Source: Shewanella woodyi ATCC 51908 (GTDB taxonomy: Bacteria; Pseudomonadota; Gammaproteobacteria; Enterobacterales; Shewanellaceae). Taken from it: a stretch of DNA of 64,000 bases. The position numbers and the translations under genes were made by a program. The stretch spans positions 4,340,001 through 4,404,000 of the forward strand of contig NC_010506.1 in the NCBI RefSeq assembly GCF_000019525.1, in the 5' to 3' direction. The notes below the pieces were generated by a model. The model did no database searches, was not told the DNA's origin, and was given only the letters and a program-made list of their open reading frames with translations. Positions 11,105 through 20,099 of the stretch are shown here, in pieces. Position 1 is the stretch's first letter. Every line of letters begins with the position of its first letter.

Positions 11105-11560
11105 TCAAAACTTAGCGATTAGGTTGCCTTTACGGATATTATCCAAAGCAATAATCAGTTCGTTACCATCAACAGTAAGTGTGAGCATCTGCCCTTCAAC
11201 TCCTGTAACGGTCCCCTTTAAATTACGACTACCAGCAACAGGCATAGTCAGTTGAATCTTTACAGTCTCATCGATGTAAGCAGTATATTGCTCGGCATTA
11301 AAAAGTGGCCTATCTACACCGGGAGAGGAAACTTCTAATGTGTATTCGGTTGAGATGGGATCTTCAACATCTAGCACAGCACTGACCTGGCGGCTTACTT
11401 CGGCACAATCTTCGATGAAGACGCCTTTCTCATTATCGATATAAACTCTTACGACAGAGTGTTTACCCGCCTGGATATACTCTAATCCCCAAAGTGTGTG
11501 GCCTAGTGCCTCAACTGGAGATTTAAGCATCTCTTCCAGTCTATTTTCTATAGTTGCCAA
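11105..11560 (-). CDS. rimP: Ribosome maturation factor RimP (TTG start)
   Basis: A 30S assembly factor, 151 aa. Conserved [32 protein letters not shown] and [13 protein letters not shown] are all present. The family N-terminus ([12 protein letters not shown]) is encoded from a TTG codon with a G-rich GGGGG stretch about 6-10 bases upstream; no in-frame ATG fits. It is the first gene of the rimP-nusA-infB unit. A compact terminator-like hairpin ends only about 18 bases before the start, so the leader may be attenuated or the promoter may lie very close. Confidence 0.95.
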   Translation of the reverse strand: MATIENRLEEMLKSPVEALGHTLWGLEYIQAGKHSVVRVYIDNEKGVFIEDCAEVSRQVSAVLDVEDPISTEYTLEVSSPGVDRPLFNAEQYTAYIDETVKIQLTMPVAGSRNLKGTVTGVEGQMLTLTVDGNELIIALDNIRKGNLIAKF

Positions 11561-11578
11561 GGTGACCCCCCGAAAAAC

Positions 11579-11598
11579 AAAAAAGGGCTAAATAGCCC
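11579..11598 (-). terminator. Terminator or attenuator hairpin just upstream of rimP
   Basis: GGGCT and AGCCC pair around AAAT, followed on the minus strand by six Ts. It lies 19 bases before the rimP TTG. It could end transcripts coming from the tRNA genes or attenuate the nusA operon; the sequence alone does not decide. Confidence 0.6.
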
Positions 11599-11642
11599 CA
11601 GTACAACACCGATTAATCGGCATTTTATAAGTTCCAGATAAC

Positions 11643-11664
11643 AAAAAACCCCGTAATAACGAGG
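11643..11664 (-). terminator. Terminator after the initiator tRNA
   Basis: A 5-bp stem (CCTCG with CGGGG, one wobble pair) is followed by six Ts on the minus strand, about 50 bases beyond the tRNA-fMet 3' end. It is short, so only moderately strong. Confidence 0.6.
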
Positions 11665-11716
11665 TCGTTGAGTTTAGAACCTGTAAACAATTATAGATAA
11701 ACTACAATTGAGAAGC

Positions 11717-11793
<77 letters not shown>

Positions 11794-11914
11794 TCAACTG
11801 CTGCAAGTATATTGAGTAATCAAGCTACTTGCAATAATAAAGCTCACTACATCGACTTTATTATTTTGGTTTAGAGAAACAACTCATAAACGAGGAGTCT
11901 CAACAAACCGAAAT

Positions 11915-12001
11915 TGGTGCGGATGGGGGGACTTGAACCCCCACGAGCTTTCGCTCACCAGCCCCTCAAGCTGGCGTGTCTACCAATTCCACCACATCCG
12001 C
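11915..12001 (-). tRNA. tRNA-Leu (GAG)
   Basis: An 87-base class II tRNA with encoded CCA and a long variable arm (TGAGCGAAAGCTCGT). The anticodon stem CCAGC/GCTGG encloses the loop TTGAGGG, giving anticodon GAG, which reads CUY. The D-loop GGTAGACAC is typical of tRNA-Leu. It lies between secG and tRNA-fMet, as leuU does in E. coli. Confidence 0.96.
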
Positions 12002-12068
12002 ATAAATCTGTACATTTGACTGCTAATAATTCTTGTTACCTTAAGAGGATGGTAACGAGTTCACAGTC

Positions 12069-12095
12069 GGTATCAATCTTGTTGAGATTGATACC
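12069..12095 (-). terminator. Hairpin between secG and tRNA-Leu
   Basis: An 11-bp perfect stem (GGTATCAATCT with AGATTGATACC, 5-base loop) lies 21 bases past the secG stop. It lacks a T-run on either strand, so it may be a processing or stabilising structure separating the mRNA from the tRNA, rather than a classical terminator. Confidence 0.45.
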
Positions 12096-12115
12096 ATCAT
12101 AAGCTTACTTATGAT

Positions 12116-12457
12116 TTAGTCAGGGATCTTATCTTCTGACTTTTGAGTCTCTACTGCATCGGTAACTTGCTCAGTTACTTGCGCTGCACCAGAACTTAAA
12201 TCTTGCCATGCATCTTCGCCCTTGGCGTGATTTGCACTTAAGTTACCAATAATCAAACTTAATGCAAAAAAACCGATTGCTAAGATAGCAGTTGAACGAG
12301 TCAAAAAGTTACCAGCACCAGATGAACCGAACAGAGTTGCTGAAGCACCGGCACCAAATGAGGCCCCCATGTCAGCTCCTTTACCTTGCTGGATTAAAAT
12401 TAGGCCTACTAAACCAATTGCAACCAACAAGTAAACAACCATTAATACTTCGTACAT
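12116..12457 (-). CDS. secG: Protein-export membrane protein SecG
   Basis: Auxiliary subunit of the SecYEG translocon, 113 aa. Two membrane segments (about 3-22 and 55-75) flank the cytoplasmic GKGADMGASFGAGASATLFGSSG loop typical of SecG. The polar, acidic C-terminus is variable in the family. The start lies one base beyond the tpiA stop, so the two genes are cotranscribed and probably coupled; a tpiA-secG-tRNA-Leu order is known in related genomes. Confidence 0.96.
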   Translation of the reverse strand: MYEVLMVVYLLVAIGLVGLILIQQGKGADMGASFGAGASATLFGSSGAGNFLTRSTAILAIGFFALSLIIGNLSANHAKGEDAWQDLSSGAAQVTEQVTDAVETQKSEDKIPD

Positions 12458-12458
12458 A

Positions 12459-13241
12459 TTATGCGCTCATCGCTATGGAACATAAACTTAGAAACTCGGT
12501 AGAGTTTAAGCTCACTCCGCCAATCAATCCACCATCGACATCAGGTTGAGCAAATAAATCTGCTGCATTACTCGGTGTTACGCTGCCACCGTACAAAATC
12601 CTGATATTCTCTCCAATAAATGGAGACACTTCAGAGAGGCGCTTGCGAATAAACGCATGAACTTCTTGAGCCTGCTCTGGCGTAGCACTCTTACCTGTTC
12701 CTACTGCCCATAAAGGTTCGTAGGCGATAATTGCGTTATCAAAAGCCATGGTGCCATTTTTCTCAATGACGACATCTAACTCTTCTGCGATCACCTCAAA
12801 GGTACGTCTCGCTTCTCTAGCTGGACCGGACTCACCAACACATAATATTGGGGTCAAACCATGTTTTTGTGCTGCAGCAAACTTCTCTGCAACGATATCA
12901 CTCGTCTCTCCGTACATACGGCGACGTTCGGAGTGTCCGATAATAACATATCGACATCCTGAATCTTTTAACATCTGCCCTGACACTTCACCAGTATAAG
13001 CACCAAAATCATGTTGACTAAGGTTTTGTGCGCCCATTCTGACAAGACAACCATTTAAGGCTTCCTTGTTAGCGTCTAACTGCTGACGTACGCTCTCTAG
13101 ATAAATCGTTGGCGGACACAAGACCACTTCCGCAGAATCATTTTGAAGTTTGGTAGCGAACTTTTTGAATAGCTCTTGTGCAAGCTGTGCACTGCCATTC
13201 ATTTTCCAGTTACCAGCGACCATTGGACGTCTGAGTGCCAT
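12459..13241 (-). CDS. tpiA: Triosephosphate isomerase
   Basis: Interconverts dihydroxyacetone phosphate and glyceraldehyde-3-phosphate in glycolysis. The 260 aa carry the N-terminal AGNWKMNG with the catalytic lysine, the IIGHSERR motif with the catalytic histidine, AYEPLWAVGTG with the catalytic glutamate and its flexible loop, and the phosphate-binding ILYGGSVTPSNA. Transcribed with secG. Its start follows a GGAGAC site. Confidence 0.98.
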   Translation of the reverse strand: MALRRPMVAGNWKMNGSAQLAQELFKKFATKLQNDSAEVVLCPPTIYLESVRQQLDANKEALNGCLVRMGAQNLSQHDFGAYTGEVSGQMLKDSGCRYVIIGHSERRRMYGETSDIVAEKFAAAQKHGLTPILCVGESGPAREARRTFEVIAEELDVVIEKNGTMAFDNAIIAYEPLWAVGTGKSATPEQAQEVHAFIRKRLSEVSPFIGENIRILYGGSVTPSNAADLFAQPDVDGGLIGGVSLNSTEFLSLCSIAMSA

Positions 13242-13380
13242 CTGTGTCTCCTCTGAAAGCGGTGAGGATAATAGCGAACCGATTAGAAACTTACAATACC
13301 TAAAGTGGTAATATTTGGGATTAAATGACGGAACGCTGCTTTTTCATCCGCATATAACTATTTATTAATCAAATCCTATT

Positions 13381-13416
13381 TAAAAAGAATTAGCCAACTC
13401 AAGTTAACTAATTCTT
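13381..13416 (-). terminator. Terminator of glmM
   Basis: A long stem, AAGAATTAG plus AACT paired with AGTT plus CTAATTCTT, is interrupted by a small internal bulge. On the minus strand it is followed by TTTTTA. It lies 22 bases past the glmM stop. Confidence 0.75.
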
Positions 13417-13437
13417 CATCATTAAATAGTACAATAA

Positions 13438-14775
13438 TTAAACTAAGTTTCTCACCGCATCGGCAATATAGTTAGCATGCTTAATGACATCGGCTTCGAC
13501 ATCACCTTCAACCATCACACGGATCAATGGTTCTGTACCCGATTTTCTTAATAAGACTCGGCCACGCTCACCCAATTGTGACTCAACCTCTTTTTGTGCA
13601 TTTAGCACCTCTTTTGAGGCTAAAGGATCATGGTCACCCTCGAAACGAACGTTAACGAGTACTTGTGGTAGCATCTTGATATTAGCCGTCAACTCATCAA
13701 GGGTTGCATTTTGACGACACATAGCAGCAAGCACCAAAATGCCAGCTACAATACCATCGCCTGTAGTACCATGATCTAAGTTGAGGATATGACCTGAGTT
13801 TTCACCACCAATACGCCAGCCTTTCTCTTTCAGCATCGTCATCACGTAACGATCGCCTACGTTGGAGCGAGCAAAAGGAATATCGAGCTCCTGCAGCGCA
13901 AGGTCAAGACCTAGGTTAGACATCAAGGTCCCAACCACACCGCCGCAAAGTACACCGCGAAGCTGGGCATCACAAGCCAGTATATAGAGGATCTCATCAC
14001 CATCGATGACTCGACCTTCACGGTTAACCATCATGATACGGTCACCATCGCCATCAAGCGCAATACCCAAATCAGCCTTTTCCGCAACAACGGTTTCGCA
14101 AATCTTAGCCATAGAGGTCGCGCCGACTTCATGGTTGATGTTTAGTCCATCAGGTTTATCACCGATAGCGATTACATCCGCTCCTAGCTCACGAAAGACA
14201 TTAGGTGCGATATGATAAGTGGCGCCATGGGCACAATCGACGACGATTTTCAGTCCGCGTAGCGTATGCTCCGCAGGGAAGTTACCTTTACAATACTCAA
14301 TGTAACGACCAGGAGCATCGTCAATACGAGACACCTTGCCTAAAAGGTGTGATTCAACACAGGTCAGCGGTTTTTCAAGCTCACGTTCAATCTCAAGCTC
14401 GACTTCATCATCAAGTTTACTGCCATCGGTGGAGAAGAATTTAATCCCGTTATCATAATAAGGGTTGTGAGATGCACTGATCACAACGCCCGCTTCAGCC
14501 CTAAAGGTTCTAGTCAAATACGCCACAGCAGGTGTTGGCATAGGTCCCATCAACATAACGTTGAGGCCAGCTGCCGATAACCCAGCTTCCATTGCCGACT
14601 CAAAAAGGTAACCAGAAATACGGGTATCTTTACCGATGATCACTTTTTGAGTGCCAGAACGCGAAAGTACCCTTCCCGCCGCCCAGCCAAGCTTTAACGC
14701 CAACTCAGGTGTCATTTTACCCGCGCCAACTTTACCGCGGATACCATCTGTTCCAAAAAACTTTCTCATACTCAT
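13438..14775 (-). CDS. glmM: Phosphoglucosamine mutase
   Basis: Converts glucosamine-6-phosphate to glucosamine-1-phosphate for UDP-GlcNAc, peptidoglycan and LPS synthesis. 445 aa, family length. The phosphoserine motif ISASHNP places the catalytic serine at residue 102. The metal-binding loop DGDGDR and the C-terminal sugar-phosphate-binding [12 protein letters not shown] are intact. It follows folP by 147 bases on the same strand, the usual ftsH-folP-glmM order. Confidence 0.98.
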   Translation of the reverse strand: MSMRKFFGTDGIRGKVGAGKMTPELALKLGWAAGRVLSRSGTQKVIIGKDTRISGYLFESAMEAGLSAAGLNVMLMGPMPTPAVAYLTRTFRAEAGVVISASHNPYYDNGIKFFSTDGSKLDDEVELEIERELEKPLTCVESHLLGKVSRIDDAPGRYIEYCKGNFPAEHTLRGLKIVVDCAHGATYHIAPNVFRELGADVIAIGDKPDGLNINHEVGATSMAKICETVVAEKADLGIALDGDGDRIMMVNREGRVIDGDEILYILACDAQLRGVLCGGVVGTLMSNLGLDLALQELDIPFARSNVGDRYVMTMLKEKGWRIGGENSGHILNLDHGTTGDGIVAGILVLAAMCRQNATLDELTANIKMLPQVLVNVRFEGDHDPLASKEVLNAQKEVESQLGERGRVLLRKSGTEPLIRVMVEGDVEADVIKHANYIADAVRNLV

Positions 14776-14922
14776 AACCCCAAATCTACCTCTCTCTTAG
14801 TGAAGAGATAGAAAAATAAAAAACGCTTCCAGTCTACTGCTCAAACCCTAACCTAAGCTGAACAGGGCAAATGTTATCACTGTGTTTATAAAAAGATCTG
14901 TGCGATAACACTGAATAATTAA

Positions 14923-15762
14923 CTAAATATTTTTATAATGACTCGTTGCTAAAAGCACCTTGAGTACATCGACGGTCTCAGGCACGTCATGTACTCTAAA
15001 GATATCTCCTCCTCTTTGCGCTGCCAGTAACACGCCAGCTAAACTTCCCGCCAAACGCTCAGATGTATCTCGATTTAACAGATTTCCCATCATGCTTTTA
15101 CGCGACACACCAATAAGTAGCGGTAGTCCTAACTCTTGAAACTCCGCTAATCGATTGAGTAATTCATAGTTATGGGACAAAGTTTTACCAAAACCGAAAC
15201 CTGGATCTAAAATAATATTTTCACGCTTAATTCCAGCATCAATGCATGCCTGAATACGGCTTTCAAAAAAGCGTTTAATATCTTCAACCACATCCCGGTA
15301 CTCAGGAGAGGTCTGCATCGTCCTAGGTTGTCCCTGCATATGCATAAGACAAACTGGTACCTGCAGCTTAGCAGCAACTTCTAATGCGCCCTCCTCCTGA
15401 AGAGCTCGTACATCATTGATAAGATTGGCGCCGGCATTAACCGCAGCCTCCATCACTTCAGCTTTACTGGTATCGACCGATACCCAAACATCATGATGCT
15501 TAGCAACATATTCAATTAGAGGAATGACCCTAAGAAGCTCCTCATCTAAGCTCACTTCTGCCGCACCAGGCCTTGTTGATTCTCCGCCAATATCGATAAA
15601 GCTTGCTCCCTGAGCAACCATTTGATCAGCATGTTCGCATGCGCGTTGGAAGCTTGCGAACTGACCACCATCTGAAAATGAATCGGGCGTAACATTGAGG
15701 ATCCCCATCACTACTGGGCTAGCAAGATCTAGGGATTTTTCACCACTTCGAATTTTATACAC
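14923..15762 (-). CDS. folP: Dihydropteroate synthase (GTG start)
   Basis: Joins p-aminobenzoate and 6-hydroxymethyl-dihydropterin pyrophosphate in folate synthesis; the sulfonamide target. I place the start at the GTG before YKIRSGEKSLDL because a CCGGAG site lies 6 bases upstream and 279 aa matches the family. The longer frame begins inside the ftsH terminator hairpin and adds 14 unmatched residues. Signatures: MGILNVTPDSFSDGG, DIGGESTRPGA, VSVDTSKAEV and DPGFGFGK. It lies between ftsH and glmM. Confidence 0.96.
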   Translation of the reverse strand: MYKIRSGEKSLDLASPVVMGILNVTPDSFSDGGQFASFQRACEHADQMVAQGASFIDIGGESTRPGAAEVSLDEELLRVIPLIEYVAKHHDVWVSVDTSKAEVMEAAVNAGANLINDVRALQEEGALEVAAKLQVPVCLMHMQGQPRTMQTSPEYRDVVEDIKRFFESRIQACIDAGIKRENIILDPGFGFGKTLSHNYELLNRLAEFQELGLPLLIGVSRKSMMGNLLNRDTSERLAGSLAGVLLAAQRGGDIFRVHDVPETVDVLKVLLATSHYKNI

Positions 15763-15794
15763 TAAGACTCCGGAGTTTACCTTTTGAAAACAAG

Positions 15795-15815
15795 AAAACC
15801 CCATAGCGGGGTTTT
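15795..15815 (-). terminator. Hairpin terminator between ftsH and folP
   Basis: AAAACCCC pairs with GGGGTTTT around a 5-base loop, 22 bases beyond the ftsH stop. The T-run is broken by a C. Some read-through into folP is likely because no separate folP promoter is obvious. Confidence 0.65.
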
Positions 15816-15836
15816 CTTTTAGTCAGCAAAAGCTAA

Positions 15837-17801
15837 TTACTTAGCTGTTGATTCATCAGCTTCATTAACGTCAGGTGCATTAGCTTGTTCAGGTTCAGCT
15901 TTCGCTTCTTCTTGAACAGGAGTGTCATCTGATTTAGCAGACTTGCCACCTTTATCATTGCTTGAACCATTATCATCCATGTTCCAATCAACAGGGTCAC
16001 GAACCTCTCTACGCTCCATCAGATCATCAATCTGATTAGCATCGATAGTTTCATACTTCATCAACGCATCTTTCATTGCATGAAGAATGTCCATGTTGTC
16101 ATTCAAGAATGTCTGAGCACGTTGATAGTTATTATCGATAAGCGTTTTAACCTCAAGATCAATAATACTCGCAGTCTCATCTGACATATGTTGTGACTTG
16201 CCCATACTACGCCCTAGGAAGACTTCGTTTTCATCTTCGGCGTAAAGTACTGGACCTAACTTTTCAGAGAAGCCCCATTGGGTCACCATGTTACGTGCTA
16301 TCGACGTTGCATATTTAATGTCTTGAGAAGCACCAGTTGATACTCGCTCACTGCCATAAATAATCTCTTCCGCGAGTCTTCCACCATAAGCTACTGAGAT
16401 TTGGCTCTCTAGCTTACGACGACTTTGACTAATAGCATCCGCTTCAGGCAGGAAGAAAGTCACACCTAATGCACGGCCACGTGGAATAATTGTTACCTTA
16501 TGCACCGGGTCGTGCTCAGGTACTAAGCAACCTACAATAGCATGTCCCGCTTCATGGTAAGCGGTCATCTCTTTCTCCTCCTCAGACATCACCATAGTGC
16601 GGCGTTCAGCCCCCATCATGATCTTGTCTTTGGCACTTTCGAACTCTTCCATACCAACAATACGTCGGTTTCCACGAGCTGCAAACAGTGCCGCTTCATT
16701 GACTAAGTTAGCCAAGTCAGCCCCAGAGAATCCAGGAGTACCACGTGCAATAACGCTCGCTTTAACATCATCAGCTAAAGGCACTTTGCGCATATGTACC
16801 TTTAAGATCTGCTCACGACCACGAACATCTGGCAGACCAACCACCACTTGACGGTCAAAACGACCAGGACGAAGCAGTGCAGCATCCAGTACATCTGGAC
16901 GGTTGGTTGCGGCAATAACAATCACGCCTTCATTACCTTCGAAACCATCCATCTCAACCAGCATCTGGTTCAGTGTCTGTTCACGTTCATCGTGTCCACC
17001 ACCAACACCTGCGCCACGTTGGCGACCTACGGCATCGATCTCATCGATAAAGATGATACAAGGTGCAGATTTCTTAGCTTGCTCGAACATGTCACGCACA
17101 CGAGATGCACCGACACCAACAAACATCTCAACAAAGTCAGAACCTGAAATTGTAAAGAAAGGTACTTTAGCTTCACCAGCAATCGCTTTTGCTAGCAAAG
17201 TCTTACCTGTACCTGGAGGACCAACAAGCAGAACACCAGTAGGAATACGACCGCCTAGCTTTTGGAATTTAGTTGGCTCTTTAAGGTAATCAACCAGCTC
17301 CTTAACGTCCTCTTTAGCTTCATCGCAACCAGCAACATCACCAAAAGTCGTCTTGATCTGATCTTCGCTCATCAATTTGGCTTTACTTTTACCAAATGAC
17401 ATCGCGCCTTTACCGCCGCCACCTTGCATCTGACGCATGAAGAATATCCACACACCGATGAGCAATAGCATAGGGAACCAAGAGATAAAGATCTGGGTTA
17501 AAAACCCTGACTCTTCAGCTTCCTGCCCCTTCATCACGATCCCTTTTCGATCAAGATCATTAATCAGATCTTTATCAAACAGAGGCATAATCGTCGTGAA
17601 TTTCTCCCCGGTGCGCTTAGTACCCTCAATCGTACGCTGATCGCTTTTTATTTCGACGGTATTAATCTGTCCACTACGAACATCATCTAAAAAAGCGGAA
17701 TAATCCATCTTCGACGCGCTGGAAGAAGAGGGGGAATAACCCTGAAATACAGACATCAACACCACGGCGATGACAACCCAGAGAATTAAATTTTTTGCCA
17801 T
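15837..17801 (-). CDS. ftsH: ATP-dependent zinc metalloprotease FtsH
   Basis: A membrane-anchored AAA+ protease that degrades misfolded membrane proteins, sigma-32 and LpxC. The start is placed at [15 protein letters not shown], matching E. coli FtsH; an upstream in-frame TTG would add three residues. About 654 aa. Two membrane segments (about 5-22 and 95-120) flank a periplasmic domain. The AAA domain has [17 protein letters not shown] and the second region of homology near [17 protein letters not shown]. The protease zinc site is HEAGH with a downstream aspartate ligand. The Gln/Glu/Ala-rich tail is variable. It follows rlmE, as in E. coli. Confidence 0.98.
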   Translation of the reverse strand: MAKNLILWVVIAVVLMSVFQGYSPSSSSASKMDYSAFLDDVRSGQINTVEIKSDQRTIEGTKRTGEKFTTIMPLFDKDLINDLDRKGIVMKGQEAEESGFLTQIFISWFPMLLLIGVWIFFMRQMQGGGGKGAMSFGKSKAKLMSEDQIKTTFGDVAGCDEAKEDVKELVDYLKEPTKFQKLGGRIPTGVLLVGPPGTGKTLLAKAIAGEAKVPFFTISGSDFVEMFVGVGASRVRDMFEQAKKSAPCIIFIDEIDAVGRQRGAGVGGGHDEREQTLNQMLVEMDGFEGNEGVIVIAATNRPDVLDAALLRPGRFDRQVVVGLPDVRGREQILKVHMRKVPLADDVKASVIARGTPGFSGADLANLVNEAALFAARGNRRIVGMEEFESAKDKIMMGAERRTMVMSEEEKEMTAYHEAGHAIVGCLVPEHDPVHKVTIIPRGRALGVTFFLPEADAISQSRRKLESQISVAYGGRLAEEIIYGSERVSTGASQDIKYATSIARNMVTQWGFSEKLGPVLYAEDENEVFLGRSMGKSQHMSDETASIIDLEVKTLIDNNYQRAQTFLNDNMDILHAMKDALMKYETIDANQIDDLMERREVRDPVDWNMDDNGSSNDKGGKSAKSDDTPVQEEAKAEPEQANAPDVNEADESTAK

Positions 17802-17827
17802 ATCACTCAAAATTACTAGACCTCATG

Positions 17828-18057
17828 CAGTCTTGCGATTATTGACCATAGAATACACAACGCGTACTCAATCAGCCTTGCGGTTACTGAAAATAACAGT
17901 AGAACTTGTTATACCCTATCAGTCTTAAGGTTACTGAACTTAGAATACCACAATTTATACTTTTTCAGCCTTGCGGTGACTGACTTTATAGTACAACTTG
18001 TTATACCTAATCAGTCTTGCGATTAATGACGTTAGAGTACTATAACTTGTACCCTGT
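17828..18057. repeat. Five tandem imperfect repeats of about 46 bp between ftsH and rlmE
   Basis: Units begin near 17828, 17873, 17920, 17966 and 18012, each opening with a variant of CAGTCTTGCGGTTACTGA and closing with something like GTACAACTTGTTATACC. Spacings are 45, 47, 46 and 46 bases. The last unit covers the end of rlmE including its stop codon. A diverged single unit also appears near 55105-55152. Read on the minus strand, units repeat ACAAGTTATAGTACTCTAA-like text, which suggests tandem duplication seeded from the rlmE 3' end. Confidence 0.85.
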
Positions 18058-18669
18058 CGCCACAAGATAGACTTCACGCGAACGTGGTCGCGAAGAGTCT
18101 GGCTTACGTGTTTTGACGGTTTTAAACGCCTCTCTTACTGATTTCATGTACTCTTCAAAGCCCTCCCCCTGAAAGACTTTAACAGCAAAGCAACCATTTG
18201 GTGCCAACACTTGATGACACATATCTAATGCTAACTCAACTAGATACATAGCGCGAGGTTGATCTACACCACCTGTACCACTCATATTAGGCGCCATATC
18301 AGATAAAACAACATCGACTTTGGCATCACCTACACGAGTTAACAATGCATCGAGAACTTTCTCCTCCCTAAAATCTCCTTGAAGAAAATCAACACCAACA
18401 ATGGGATCCATCGGCAAAATATCACAAGCGATAACTTTACCATTGTCACCCGCTAATTTAACTGCAACCTGAGACCAACCACCAGGTGCGGCACCTAAAT
18501 CAACAACAGTCATTCCAGGACGGATCAGTTTATCTTTCTCCTGGATCTCCTCTATTTTAAACGCTGCGCGTGAACGAAATCCCCGTTTTTGAGCCAATTT
18601 GACATAGTGATCATCAAAATGTTCCTGCATCCAACGGGAGGAACTTGCTGTTCGTTTTTTTCCTGACAT
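18040..18669 (-). CDS. rlmE: 23S rRNA (uridine-2'-O)-methyltransferase RlmE
   Basis: Methylates U2552 in the 23S A-loop using SAM; heat-inducible as RrmJ/FtsJ in E. coli. The 209 aa contain [16 protein letters not shown] with the first catalytic lysine, the SAM-binding [29 protein letters not shown] with the catalytic aspartate, and [12 protein letters not shown] with the second lysine. The stop codon lies inside the last unit of the 46-bp repeat tract. It lies upstream of ftsH and divergent from yhbY. Confidence 0.97.
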   Translation of the reverse strand: MSGKKRTASSSRWMQEHFDDHYVKLAQKRGFRSRAAFKIEEIQEKDKLIRPGMTVVDLGAAPGGWSQVAVKLAGDNGKVIACDILPMDPIVGVDFLQGDFREEKVLDALLTRVGDAKVDVVLSDMAPNMSGTGGVDQPRAMYLVELALDMCHQVLAPNGCFAVKVFQGEGFEEYMKSVREAFKTVKTRKPDSSRPRSREVYLVATGYKL

Positions 18670-18760
18670 TTAAAATCCGCAACAAATGAGAGTTACATAA
18701 TGGGTATATAAGGGTAGAATAGCGGCTTTTCAACAGTAACTCAGCATAAAGTTGGTAGAA

Positions 18761-19060
18761 ATGAACTTAACAACCAAACAAAAACAGCACTTAAAGGGCT
18801 TAGCACATAATCTGAAGCCTGTAGTGATGCTTGGTTCCAATGGCCTGACTGAAGGTGTACTGGCGGAAATTGATAATGCACTCGCTTATCATGAACTGAT
18901 CAAAGTGAAAGTAGCCTCTGGCGACAGAGAGTTAAAAAATGCAGTCGTTGATGCCATTGTACGTGAAACTCAAGCTGTAAAAGTACAGCTTATCGGTCAC
19001 GTCCTAGTACTATTCCGTCAATCTGAAGAGATGAAGATTGCCATTCCAAAAGCAAAATAA
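18761..19060 (+). CDS. yhbY: CRM-domain RNA-binding protein YhbY
   Basis: A small ribosome-associated protein with a CRM (KH-like) RNA-binding fold, bound to pre-50S particles in E. coli. The 99 aa start at MNLTTKQKQHLKGLAH, which aligns with the family; an upstream in-frame TTG would add three residues. The GxxG-type loop LGSNGLTEGV is intact. It is divergent from rlmE, the common arrangement, with a strong terminator downstream. Confidence 0.95.
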   Translation: MNLTTKQKQHLKGLAHNLKPVVMLGSNGLTEGVLAEIDNALAYHELIKVKVASGDRELKNAVVDAIVRETQAVKVQLIGHVLVLFRQSEEMKIAIPKAK

Positions 19061-19115
19061 GCTTTTGTGATTAAAAGTGGCTACCTCCACATTGAGCTAG
19101 CCCCTTACCGTAAGT

Positions 19116-19155
19116 AAAAACGGAGCCACTGACTATTCAGTGGCTCCGTTTTTTT
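19116..19155. terminator. Bidirectional terminator between yhbY and secF
   Basis: A 12-bp perfect stem (CGGAGCCACTGA with TCAGTGGCTCCG, loop CTAT) is flanked by AAAAA on the left and seven Ts on the right. It lies between two convergent genes and serves both. Confidence 0.93.
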
Positions 19156-20098
19156 ATGGGGTATCGCTGACAGGCACTAATTTATAATGCTCTGAATTCA
19201 CCCCAAATAACTCAGGTAAACAGGTCCCCACAGATATCGATGACCAGGTTCCCGTTAAGATACCGATAAACATCGCAATGGAAAAACTCTCCAGCGCACC
19301 TCCTCCCATTACCCAAAGTGCGCTTACTGTCATCAATGTCGTACCGCTGGTCACCATAGTACGTGAGAATGTGGCTTTAACTGCACTGGTACAGACATCA
19401 GCAATAGGCATCTTCGGCTTTAACGTTAATAGCTCCCGTATCCTATCTGCAATGATAATCGAGTCATTAAGGGAGTAACCCAATATCGCCAACACAGCCG
19501 CAAGTACTGTTAAATTAAACTCCATCTGCGTCAGAGAGAAGAAAGCCAACACAAAGATAACATCGTGAAAGAGTGCAAACAGTGCACCACTTGCAAGTCG
19601 CCACTCAAAGCGGAAACTCAGATACCCTAAAATACACAGCATGGCGACCAAGAGCGCTAACCCGCCTTGCTCTGCCAACTCTTGCCCGATCTGAGGACCA
19701 ACTATGCTGGTATTTAGTACTTGGACCTCACTCTTTAAAGGTGAGAGTACCTCAGTAATATCCAAAGCATTAGCACTGACATCACCTGAAGTTGGAGTTT
19801 GACTATATCTCAATACCCATCGCCCAAGCTCTCCTGCAGAGATAACACTCACCTCTTGCTGCGACGACTTAGCCAGTAATACCTCTATCTGTTTAGCGGA
19901 TATCTCCTTATCGACACGGATCTCTGTCACTACACCGCCAGTAAAATCTAAGCCCCAATTAAACCCTTTCACGGAGATAATTGTCACAGATAGGATCATC
20001 AAGGTTAAAGAGATAAAGCTAGTGAAGTAGCGCCATTTAGTTAATCGGCTCATATTACTAAAATTCCACGACTTTCCATTCATCATATTAATGTTCAT
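19154..20098 (-). CDS. secF: Protein translocase subunit SecF
   Basis: An RND-like component that helps pull preproteins across the inner membrane with proton-motive force. The 314 aa show six membrane segments, the periplasmic GFNWGLDFTGGVV entry motif and the C-terminal SLNDSIIIADRIRE stretch that corresponds to the conserved SecF loop. It starts 1 base after the secD stop. There is no yajC nearby, whereas the common order is tgt-yajC-secD-secF, so this may be a second secDF set. Confidence 0.95.
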   Translation of the reverse strand: MNINMMNGKSWNFSNMSRLTKWRYFTSFISLTLMILSVTIISVKGFNWGLDFTGGVVTEIRVDKEISAKQIEVLLAKSSQQEVSVISAGELGRWVLRYSQTPTSGDVSANALDITEVLSPLKSEVQVLNTSIVGPQIGQELAEQGGLALLVAMLCILGYLSFRFEWRLASGALFALFHDVIFVLAFFSLTQMEFNLTVLAAVLAILGYSLNDSIIIADRIRELLTLKPKMPIADVCTSAVKATFSRTMVTSGTTLMTVSALWVMGGGALESFSIAMFIGILTGTWSSISVGTCLPELFGVNSEHYKLVPVSDTP

Positions 20099-20099
20099 A

